From NCBI RefSeq assembly GCF_015330165.1, contig NZ_JADDXT010000002.1:494504-558503 (forward strand): a DNA stretch of 64,000 nt, read 5' to 3'. Under the pieces are notes generated by a model. It was not told the origin of the DNA. It did not search any database and saw only the letters and a program-made list of their open reading frames with translations. The position numbers were made by a program, and so were the translations under genes. This document shows, piece after piece, positions 53,236 through 60,702 of the stretch. Source of the DNA: Zobellia roscoffensis (GTDB lineage Bacteria > Bacteroidota > Bacteroidia > Flavobacteriales > Flavobacteriaceae). Every line of letters starts with the position of its first letter. Position 1 is the first letter of the stretch.

Positions 53236-54104
53236 AACTTTACCGTCAATTCTTCCGTCTTAAGTTCTCCGTCCACGTATTGCTCAAAAAACCATTTTTC
53301 GCCTTGCTTAAAAACGACTCCATTTTTAGCTTCGCCTTCGGCTAAAAAGTAATTTGGTAATGAGGTTTTGAATATTTTGAGTTGAATTTTTGGCGTACTA
53401 TCTACCAATTGAAATCCGTTAGGAATTTCTTGGGCATATAACGTACCCAAAGCAGATTTTTCCGCATTGATTACAACACTAGATACAGCTGGTGCCTGAA
53501 CAGAACTCTTTAAACTAGAAGGCTTAGGTCTGTTATCTTTGTAACTTTGATTTTCTCTTGTAGCTTCTTGCTGAACCATGGGCTGCTTGTTTTTTGGCTC
53601 ATACGACTGGGGCTTTTCTTCAATCTGCTTTACATCATTTTTCATACTTACGGTCACTGGCTCAGTTTTATCAGCCTTACCATTATAGCTGTAACTGATA
53701 GTATTAAATGACTTAAAGGCATTTCTCAATGATTCCCCGTAGGCTAACTTATAATCCTTTTCCTTGCTCTTACCTATAGGAGTTGCAAAGACTTCTTGTC
53801 CGTTACAATTCTCTAAAACAATACCCGTTTTAGTAGAAAACATTGATGAATCATCAACAAGGTTTGCCGTTAAACCTAAACACCTATTATTGTTCAATTC
53901 ATTGGGCAGTTCGTCTTCATAAACCGTTTGGAACCCTTCTTCAGTAAAAAGATACTTTACCAAAGTGCTTGTCTGATATTGATTTACTTTTTTGAACCCA
54001 TCAAACTTTTTAGGGACGATAATGTACTTGTAATCATTTAGCTGTTCTTGAGCCATACCAACTAGGCTTACCATGAAAAAACAGGTTAGGAATATATGCT
54101 TCAC
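53232..54104 (-). CDS. unknown exported protein
   Basis: I do not recognise a family. The start is uncertain: a GTG at 54104 gives a clean signal peptide (about 20 residues ending MAQEQ), while the frame is also open from a TTG at 54128. I prefer the GTG. The protein (about 290 residues) has an N-terminal domain with YKYIIVPKKFDGFKKVNQYQ, a disordered Lys/Gln/Pro-rich middle (about 155-210) and a C-terminal beta-type domain ending in KTEELTVKF. It is probably periplasmic. It overlaps rarA tail to tail by 4 bases. Confidence 0.72.
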   Translation of the reverse strand: MKHIFLTCFFMVSLVGMAQEQLNDYKYIIVPKKFDGFKKVNQYQTSTLVKYLFTEEGFQTVYEDELPNELNNNRCLGLTANLVDDSSMFSTKTGIVLENCNGQEVFATPIGKSKEKDYKLAYGESLRNAFKSFNTISYSYNGKADKTEPVTVSMKNDVKQIEEKPQSYEPKNKQPMVQQEATRENQSYKDNRPKPSSLKSSVQAPAVSSVVINAEKSALGTLYAQEIPNGFQLVDSTPKIQLKIFKTSLPNYFLAEGEAKNGVVFKQGEKWFFEQYVDGELKTEELTVKF

Positions 54105-54188
54105 AATCTTTAGATTTAATATTTGCAAATAGGAAGATGAAAAAAGCGTACCAAACCTTGAAGTTGCTCATTAATTGGCAATACTATA

Positions 54189-55619
54189 TCATTTCTTGCC
54201 CCAAGATATGATATTTAATCCTAACTGAAAAGAAGCATAATTACTATCTGCCAAATTGCCGTACGATAACAAATTATCGGCCATAGCATAAATATTTACT
54301 GGTCCTGCTTGTAGAGAAAGGCCCAGACCCACATTTGAATAAGAGAACTTATCGATGGTATAGGTTGTTTTAATAGTCATAAAGTTACCAAATCGTCTTT
54401 GATAAAACCCGGTTAAGGCCATTTGGGGACCTCTAGGCCTATTTATAACATACAATTGCCCACCAACACTGTTTACGTATTTAGCCCGCGCACGGTTGCT
54501 GGAGGCATTAACGCCACAAGCACAGTTTGCCCTGTTATCTACATGCTCGCCAAAATTGTAACGTAAGGAACCATATAATTTAGTAGGTCTAAAGGCTATA
54601 TAACTATCCGTATTGTCATCAAACGGAACAAAACCTTCTACATCATCAACCAGATTTTGCCAAAAATCCGCATTGGGATCAGCAGCTGCGTCGGGTAAAA
54701 TAATTTCAATTCCTTCTATTGTAGCTTTTCCGTTTAGCGTGTAATTTTTAATGTCTTTTGAATGGTATATAAAGCCTAAATCCAAAAGACTACCAGTAAG
54801 GACCATTTGATCGCTCAACTGATAGGTAAACCCTAGATCAACTCCTACTCCAAGATTCCCGCCAAAAAAAGCTCTTTTTGTAATGGTACTACCCACCGTG
54901 CCGTCATCAACGGCATCTTTTAATCCGTTAAGTCCTGACGTACGCAATTGCATGTCGGCCTCCACCGTACTGGAATAAATATTGTTTACGCCTTCTTTGG
55001 TAATAAAAGTTCCTTTATTTTTTGTTGAATTGAAATCGAAAATACTGGAATACAATTTTCCCCTTATCCCTATGGTAAGCTCATTATCAATTTTTTTATT
55101 TAAACCGATGTGAAATACGTTCATTAACTCACCTCTGGTCTTCAGATGGCTCAAATCAAAAGGTTGGTTAAGTTTGTCCGCATTTCCTTCAAAGGCTAAA
55201 ATGGCATAATCTTGAAACCAATAGCCAATAGCATCACCTTCAATATACATTCCTGCAGTGTAGAAATTATCCGGGTTTTTTCCACGGAAACCAAAGTTTA
55301 GAAATTCTATTTGAAAAGTACCGCTCATCTCATCGCGCGCATTCATTCCAAAAATGGCGCGCTCTCTTATTTTATCATTGATATCTAGTCCGTCACTAGC
55401 AAAAATATCGTTCACGGAGAGTCCGCTAGAACCTGCTTGAAGTGACAATCCAGACAATAAGGGCACCCCTGCATACCATTGAAAATCTGTATCTACACCT
55501 GGGTTAACCATGGCAGATTGAGGAATCTCAACAAAATCATATAGCAGCTGCTTATTTTGCCCGAACATGGCTAGGCACGTCCAAAAAAGGACTAAAGAAA
55601 GTAGGTTGGAGAATCTCAT
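54189..55619 (-). CDS. DUF5723-family outer-membrane protein
   Basis: The 476-residue protein has a signal peptide (1-20, ending MFGQ) and then a beta-rich body with YDFVEIPQSAMVNPG, the GLSVNDIF and GMNARDEMSG-type repeats, and a C-terminal strand IISWGKK. This pattern fits DUF5723, a Bacteroidota outer-membrane barrel family of unknown role. The start codon overlaps the stop of the lipoprotein gene (ATGA), so the pair is translationally coupled. Confidence 0.82.
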   Translation of the reverse strand: MRFSNLLSLVLFWTCLAMFGQNKQLLYDFVEIPQSAMVNPGVDTDFQWYAGVPLLSGLSLQAGSSGLSVNDIFASDGLDINDKIRERAIFGMNARDEMSGTFQIEFLNFGFRGKNPDNFYTAGMYIEGDAIGYWFQDYAILAFEGNADKLNQPFDLSHLKTRGELMNVFHIGLNKKIDNELTIGIRGKLYSSIFDFNSTKNKGTFITKEGVNNIYSSTVEADMQLRTSGLNGLKDAVDDGTVGSTITKRAFFGGNLGVGVDLGFTYQLSDQMVLTGSLLDLGFIYHSKDIKNYTLNGKATIEGIEIILPDAAADPNADFWQNLVDDVEGFVPFDDNTDSYIAFRPTKLYGSLRYNFGEHVDNRANCACGVNASSNRARAKYVNSVGGQLYVINRPRGPQMALTGFYQRRFGNFMTIKTTYTIDKFSYSNVGLGLSLQAGPVNIYAMADNLLSYGNLADSNYASFQLGLNIISWGKK

Positions 55620-56164
55620 TCTATTTCGACTCTGAATTTTCCGCTGGATTTTAAAACAATTTTTGAATCGGGCTCACTAGAAGTACTTGTAGTATCACCC
55701 AAATTGTTAGCCGTTACACGTATGCTTGAAGTATTCTTGATAATGTCTATACTTCTACCGGAACTCCCGTAAGCTATATCTCTCTGGAGCATAGCCATAG
55801 GAGTAGGTTCTACAAGAATAACCTCTGTATCCAATACATTGCCACCTGCATCAAGTAATTCTATACTAACTTCCAGTTCTTTACTACTTGTGTTTTCAAC
55901 GATGTAGGTTATAGTACCATCCAGAACCCGATTAGCAAAAACGTCTGAACTAAAAGCATCGAAATTAAAATTTTCAGAAAAAACATTAACCCCAGTTGTA
56001 GCATTGACCAACGACTCCGGCGTTTCTACATAAAGAATACTGGCCTCATAAGTTGGGGTAAGCCCAATCTCATCATACTGATTAAAATCCTGTTCCTCAA
56101 TACATGACAAAAGTGTGAGGGAAGACAAAACGCAGAGTAAAGTGTATTTAAAAAATCTTATCAT
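55616..56164 (-). CDS. unknown lipoprotein coupled to the DUF5723 protein
   Basis: I see no known family. The 182-residue protein has a lipobox cysteine C21 (LLSC) and a mostly beta-strand domain with TYIVENTSSKELEVSIELLD. The ATG at 56164 gives a normal signal peptide; the longer frame from 56197 adds 11 residues and is less likely. The overlap with the next gene suggests it is an outer-membrane lipoprotein partner of the DUF5723 barrel. It follows the HAD gene after a 55-base gap. Confidence 0.72.
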   Translation of the reverse strand: MIRFFKYTLLCVLSSLTLLSCIEEQDFNQYDEIGLTPTYEASILYVETPESLVNATTGVNVFSENFNFDAFSSDVFANRVLDGTITYIVENTSSKELEVSIELLDAGGNVLDTEVILVEPTPMAMLQRDIAYGSSGRSIDIIKNTSSIRVTANNLGDTTSTSSEPDSKIVLKSSGKFRVEIE

Positions 56165-56219
56165 GGCAAAACCAAATATTCGCGTTAGTAAACGCAATTG
56201 TGGTGTTACCTATATAACT

Positions 56220-56909
56220 CTATAAAAAGGTTTTTATTTCGTGCAAATCCTCAATGATTTCACAAAAATCGTGCTTAGGCTCTTTATGTGTATTAAAATG
56301 TAATACGTTATAGCCCACAGCTTGGGCACCTAGTATATCGGCCTCTAGATTATCACCTATCATTAATGAGGTTTCCGCCCTGGTATTTGCTTTGTTTAAA
56401 GCCAAATTAAAAATATAAGGGTCAGGTTTTTTCACACCTGCCATTTCAGAATCTATAACCTGATCGAAATAATCGTGTATTTTAGAATTTTTTAGCTTTT
56501 TACCTTGAACCTCTTGAAATCCGTTGGTAATGATATGGAGTTTATATTTTGGTTTGAGATAATCAAGAATTGCAATCGTATTGGGGAATAAGTGATTGAA
56601 CGAAGAAAGATGCGCAATATAATCGTCCGATAAGGTGTTGATGACCTCATCCGAAACCATATATTTTAAATCATCAAAGACCGTTTTCAAGCGTTGATAC
56701 CTTAAGGCTTCTTTGGTAATCTTACCTTCCCTATACAACTTCCAAAAAGCAAAATTTGCGGGCGTGTACACCTGTAAAAAGTCAGGAAGCTCCACCTCTA
56801 TCCGGTTCTTCTGAAAAATCTTCCCAAAAGTAAGTGCAGAATTCCGTTCAAAATCCCAAAGGGTATGGTCTAAATCAAAAAAAACATCGGTAACTATATC
56901 CTTAAACAT
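56220..56909 (-). CDS. YjjG-type HAD phosphatase (noncanonical pyrimidine nucleotidase family)
   Basis: YjjG-like enzymes dephosphorylate nucleotides, including damaged pyrimidine nucleotides. The 229-residue protein has HAD motif I VFFDLDHTLWDFERN (D12 and D14), motif II around IITNGF, motif III with K in GVKKPDPYIF, and motif IV MIGDNLEADILGA. The DHTLWDF form of motif I is characteristic of this subfamily. It overlaps the upstream DUF7033 gene by 8 bases. Confidence 0.88.
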   Translation of the reverse strand: MFKDIVTDVFFDLDHTLWDFERNSALTFGKIFQKNRIEVELPDFLQVYTPANFAFWKLYREGKITKEALRYQRLKTVFDDLKYMVSDEVINTLSDDYIAHLSSFNHLFPNTIAILDYLKPKYKLHIITNGFQEVQGKKLKNSKIHDYFDQVIDSEMAGVKKPDPYIFNLALNKANTRAETSLMIGDNLEADILGAQAVGYNVLHFNTHKEPKHDFCEIIEDLHEIKTFL

Positions 56910-58197
56910 GGCATTGCTTTAAAACGGTTTCATACAATTTCATCCAATCTATCTTTTCGTCACCACCTAATAATTCATTTGAAAAAACAGAAACGAACTC
57001 GCCATTTACAGCTTTTATAGCCTCAGCAATAGCCAAAACCTGACCCATTACCACATCCTCATTTACGGCACTTACAAAGGTATAATCATGAAAGGCGAAC
57101 GAGTGTATCCTTATAGGCTGCTGCACTTCTAAATTGATATCATAAAAATAAAACGGGGTGCACGTACTGGCGCGAAAACCAACTTCATGTGTGTAACCCA
57201 TAGTATAATCGTCTACGAACTCGGCATCTACCAAATTTCTGTAGGTATGTGGTAAATCTACCCTGTTGTAACGTAATCTAGAGGAATTTATAGGTCTATT
57301 GATAACCCCGGTCAGCTTTTTCTTTTCTTTTTTCAATAGTTCGTTATCATTGAACGAACTATACGATGCCGCTAGTGCAACTTTAGAATAATCTGCAATT
57401 GATTTTATGAGATAACGAAACTTATTATTATTTGGGGAAACATTTTTATCATAAGTTGAGTAATCTGCAAACTGAAAAAAGAATACACTTTTGGTTTTAA
57501 ACTTTCTATGTAGATCGATTAAAAAAGTGAAATTATTGTACGGGTCTTCATCCGGATTAAACCACACCTTAAAACGTTGCCCTACTCTTTTAAATTTTAA
57601 CGTACCCAGATCATAAAAAAAACCGGCCACATTCCTGACGACACCCCTATAAGCAAAGCAATGTGATGTGGTTACATCTATAGCTGAAACATAACGGTAT
57701 TTCTTGGGTTTATATTCTAGATCAGGAAACTTGATTTTAAGCTCATCCAGTAACCTATACCCCCAAATATCTACAACCGGTAACTTAAGAAATTTGTTTC
57801 TATAGGCGATGCTATCCTTAACGGGAAAACGATCATGTATATCCTTTACATGAGGTAAGTACTCCTCGTATCTACTTAACAAATAAAAACTGGCAGAAAA
57901 TATATCAAAAGGTAGAGTGCTTCGCTCGCCCGTTCTAAAAAAACAAGGAACACCATTCCAATCATGAACCGTTATCTGTAAATCATTTATACCTTGTTCA
58001 AAAAGAAGGTCGTTGCTACGAACAAAGAATTCGTTCTGCAAAGGTTGTTTTGTATACGTAATCTTAGCACCTGAATGCTTAATAAAATCTTCGACTTTAG
58101 TAGTAAAAGAAACTTCAATACCCAATATACGTGTAAAGACCTGCTTCATGGTATACCTGAAACGCGGTGTAATTTTATGGGTGTAAATAAGTAACAT
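56902..58197 (-). CDS. DUF7033/polysaccharide-deacetylase-like protein
   Basis: The 431-residue protein begins MLLIYTHKITPRFRYTMKQ, typical of a Flavobacteriaceae family annotated as polysaccharide deacetylase-like (DUF7033 N-terminus). The C-terminal half has SAIDVTTSHCF, HEVGFRASTCTPFYFYD and IRIHSFAFHDYTF, which resemble the family's carbohydrate-esterase core, but I cannot see a full set of metal ligands. The function is unproven. It overlaps the HAD gene by 8 bases. A promoter-like site lies in the 3' end of radC. Confidence 0.75.
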   Translation of the reverse strand: MLLIYTHKITPRFRYTMKQVFTRILGIEVSFTTKVEDFIKHSGAKITYTKQPLQNEFFVRSNDLLFEQGINDLQITVHDWNGVPCFFRTGERSTLPFDIFSASFYLLSRYEEYLPHVKDIHDRFPVKDSIAYRNKFLKLPVVDIWGYRLLDELKIKFPDLEYKPKKYRYVSAIDVTTSHCFAYRGVVRNVAGFFYDLGTLKFKRVGQRFKVWFNPDEDPYNNFTFLIDLHRKFKTKSVFFFQFADYSTYDKNVSPNNNKFRYLIKSIADYSKVALAASYSSFNDNELLKKEKKKLTGVINRPINSSRLRYNRVDLPHTYRNLVDAEFVDDYTMGYTHEVGFRASTCTPFYFYDINLEVQQPIRIHSFAFHDYTFVSAVNEDVVMGQVLAIAEAIKAVNGEFVSVFSNELLGGDEKIDWMKLYETVLKQCHV

Positions 58198-58270
58198 AAT
58201 CTGCTAAGAATTCAATTTTTAACTTCTGTCCAGAGATATCTTTTTAAAATGTCTAAAATACCTCAGACAA

Positions 58271-58298
58271 CAAAGTTAAAGAATACCTTCATCAGCAA
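58271..58298 (-). promoter_or_regulatory. candidate promoter for the DUF7033-HAD genes inside the radC 3' end
   Basis: On the minus strand TTG (58298-58296) is followed after 17 bases by TAACTTTG (58278-58271), a full match to the pattern though with a slightly short spacer. It lies 74 bases before the DUF7033 start codon and overlaps the last radC codons. Confidence 0.5.
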
Positions 58299-58974
58299 AA
58301 CTATAATAATCCTTTTGGGTAATTATCAAATGATCTAAAACTTTTATATCTAATGCAGCTGCGGCCCTTTTCAATTTCTGCGTCACCTTACGGTCTTCCT
58401 CGCTTGGTCTTAACGTTCCAGAAGGGTGATTATGCGACAGGATTAACCCAACTGCTCCTTGCTCAAGTGCCTGCCGCATTACGATGCGAACATCTACTAA
58501 AGTTCCTGTCAACCCACCTTTACTCAGTTGTGCACTGTGCAGCACTTTATTGGCATTGCTTAAATAAAGAATCCAAAACTCTTCATGATCCAACTCTCCA
58601 ATACGGGGTTGTAACAAATCAAAAGCATCTCTACTACTATTTATTTTGCTTTTTTTTTGGGCTTCTTCACCACGTCTTCTTCTGCCCATCTCTAAGGCAG
58701 CGGCAATGGTTACTGATTTAGCTTCCCCGATACCTTTAAAAGCCATCAGTTGTTTAATGGAAAGCTTACCTAATTCATTTAGGTTGTTATTGACCGAAGC
58801 TAAAATACGTTTTGCGAGTTCAACAGCACTCTCATTTCTACTACCCGAACCAATAAGAATTGCTATGAGTTCAGCATCAGATAGTACCGACCTCCCTTTA
58901 TGAACTAATTTTTCTCGCGGTTTATCATCGTCCGACCAATTTTTAATTGAAAACGAGGTTGATTTTTCATGCAT
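58276..58974 (-). CDS. radC: RadC-family JAB-domain protein
   Basis: RadC proteins were once linked to DNA repair; their true role is unclear. The 232-residue protein has an N-terminal UPF0758 region with KPREKLVHKGRSVLSDAELI, a helix-hairpin-helix FKGIGEAKS at 79-87, and a C-terminal JAB/MPN domain with H181, H183 and D194 in SHNHPSGTLRPSEED, so the zinc metalloprotease-like site is complete. I chose the ATG at 58974; the frame runs on to 59043, but the added N-terminus is unlike the family. Confidence 0.93.
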   Translation of the reverse strand: MHEKSTSFSIKNWSDDDKPREKLVHKGRSVLSDAELIAILIGSGSRNESAVELAKRILASVNNNLNELGKLSIKQLMAFKGIGEAKSVTIAAALEMGRRRRGEEAQKKSKINSSRDAFDLLQPRIGELDHEEFWILYLSNANKVLHSAQLSKGGLTGTLVDVRIVMRQALEQGAVGLILSHNHPSGTLRPSEEDRKVTQKLKRAAAALDIKVLDHLIITQKDYYSFADEGIL

Positions 58975-59084
58975 GTCATAAATATAGTAAACTCTATTAT
59001 GAACAAGTTCTATGACCGATGAAATAAGCAAACCACTCGCCAAGAGCCATTTGAATGTATCCTTACCTCTACCCTAATATTCTA

Positions 59085-60443
59085 TTACAAAGAAAATTTC
59101 TCTTTTAATTGAATCAGATCCAAACCACCGTAATTACCGGAACTCATTAGAAGTAAAACGGCATTATCATAATCCTGACTAAAAACAAAGTCCCTAAAAC
59201 TAGCTGCGTTGGTGTAAATCTTAAGGTCGTTACGTTCAAAAGCTTCTAAAATTTGCTCAGGTGTAACTTCTTTCAATTTTTTAATGGCCACAGATTCAGG
59301 TAAATAGAAAATTACCGCTTCGTCCGCTGCATCTAAAGCACCCTTGTATTCTTTTAAAAATTCAGGATTAAAACTACTATACGTGTGTAGTTCTAAACAG
59401 GCTATTAGTTTACGGTTTTCATATTGCTCTTTTACCGCTTTTGTTGTTGCAGCCACTTTACTTGGAGAATGCGCAAAGTCTTTATAAGCAACTGAAGATT
59501 TCCCTTCTGCAATTTTCTCCAATCGTTTAGAAGCTCCTGAAAATGTTGCTATAGCTTCATAGAAGTCATCCTCATCTACACCCATATTTTGGCAAATCCA
59601 TTTGGCACCAGCTAAATTGCTCAAATTATGTTTTCCAAAAACCTCAATAGGCATTGGTCCTTCAGGGGTTTCTAAAAGCGTGGTTCCGTCTTCAATAGTA
59701 TACTCAGGCGTTGTATACGGCAATTTACGAATCGTATTTTCAGATACCTCTACCACCTTTTTAACTTCAGGGTCTTCTTGGTTATAGGTTATGCTTCCCC
59801 CCTTAACAATACTATCAACAAAAATCTGAAACTGCTCTACATAATTTTCAAAAGTCGGAAACACATTAATATGGTCCCAAGCAATTCCACTTAACAGCCC
59901 TATATTAGGTTTATATAAATGAAACTTAGGTCTACGGTCTATAGGAGACGACAAGTATTCATCCCCTTCCAAAATCATAAAATCATTATGATCTGTCAAA
60001 TGCACCATACGTTCAAAACCTTCTAATTGGGCACCCACCATAAAATCTACCTCTCTATCATGATAGTTCAACACATGAAGAATCATAGATGTTATTGTGG
60101 TTTTACCATGGCTACCGCCAATAACCACTCGGGTTTTATCTTTTGCTTGCTCATAGAGAAATTCGGGGTATGAATATATTTTCAAACCGAGTTCTTGAGC
60201 TTTTAATAACTCTGGGTTATCCTCTTTCGCGTGCATGCCAAGAATAACAGCATCTAAACTTTCATGTATCTTTTCCGGAAACCAACCGAAACTTTCAGGT
60301 AGAAGTCCTTTGTCTTTCAACCTAGTTTTAGAAGGTTCAAAAATAACATCGTCACTTCCTGTTACGACATCACCTTTATGAGCTAAGGCCAAAGCTAAAT
60401 TGTGCATGGCACTACCACCAATTGCAATAAAATGAATCTGCAT
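59085..60443 (-). CDS. mpl: Mpl-type UDP-MurNAc:tripeptide ligase
   Basis: Mpl reattaches recycled L-Ala-D-Glu-meso-Dap tripeptide to UDP-MurNAc in peptidoglycan recycling. The 452-residue protein has the Mur ligase N-terminal Rossmann motif FIAIGGSAMHNLA, the P-loop GGSHGKTTITSM (about 109-120), the central-domain region GDEYLSSPIDRR, FGKHNLSNLAGAKWI, and the C-terminal ELHTYSSFNPEF. It is the MurC-like ligase subtype; MurC itself would normally sit in the dcw cluster. The start at 60443 was chosen because it begins MQIHFIAIGG. Confidence 0.88.
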   Translation of the reverse strand: MQIHFIAIGGSAMHNLALALAHKGDVVTGSDDVIFEPSKTRLKDKGLLPESFGWFPEKIHESLDAVILGMHAKEDNPELLKAQELGLKIYSYPEFLYEQAKDKTRVVIGGSHGKTTITSMILHVLNYHDREVDFMVGAQLEGFERMVHLTDHNDFMILEGDEYLSSPIDRRPKFHLYKPNIGLLSGIAWDHINVFPTFENYVEQFQIFVDSIVKGGSITYNQEDPEVKKVVEVSENTIRKLPYTTPEYTIEDGTTLLETPEGPMPIEVFGKHNLSNLAGAKWICQNMGVDEDDFYEAIATFSGASKRLEKIAEGKSSVAYKDFAHSPSKVAATTKAVKEQYENRKLIACLELHTYSSFNPEFLKEYKGALDAADEAVIFYLPESVAIKKLKEVTPEQILEAFERNDLKIYTNAASFRDFVFSQDYDNAVLLLMSSGNYGGLDLIQLKEKFSL

Positions 60444-60460
60444 AAACGCTGTATTTGGCA

Positions 60461-60468
60461 CAAATATA
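60461..60468 (-). promoter_or_regulatory. candidate -7 box for mpl
   Basis: The minus strand reads TATATTTG, an exact TAnnTTTG match, 17 bases before the mpl ATG. A TTG lies 25 bases further upstream, longer than the usual spacing, so only the -7 element is well supported. Confidence 0.5.
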
Positions 60469-60635
60469 GGCATTGATTTCTCGATAAAAAACATCAAAAT
60501 CGACTACAATTCATCCAATAAAAAAATCCACCAAAGATTTAAAAACATCGACAAAATGCACACTTTTCAATAAGCCTTGCTACGTATTTAGTAAGATTCA
60601 CCTTTCAAATACTGCCTTTGACAACATTTATTCAC

Positions 60636-60662
60636 TTGCGCTTAATGACCAACTTACATTTG
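60636..60662 (+). promoter_or_regulatory. candidate promoter for the T9SS type-B cargo gene
   Basis: TTG (60636-60638) is followed after 16 bases by TACATTTG (60655-60662), an exact -7 match. The ATG lies 40 bases downstream of the -7 box. The spacer is shorter than average. Confidence 0.5.
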
Positions 60663-60702
60663 CTCTGAACAATATGCACATTGCTTCCCCTAACAATGAA
60701 AA

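Noticed and set aside
54120..54131. TATTTGCAAATA palindrome upstream of the 53232-54104 gene
   Set aside because: A 12-base AT-rich palindrome is expected by chance in a sequence of this composition, and it overlaps an alternative start region.
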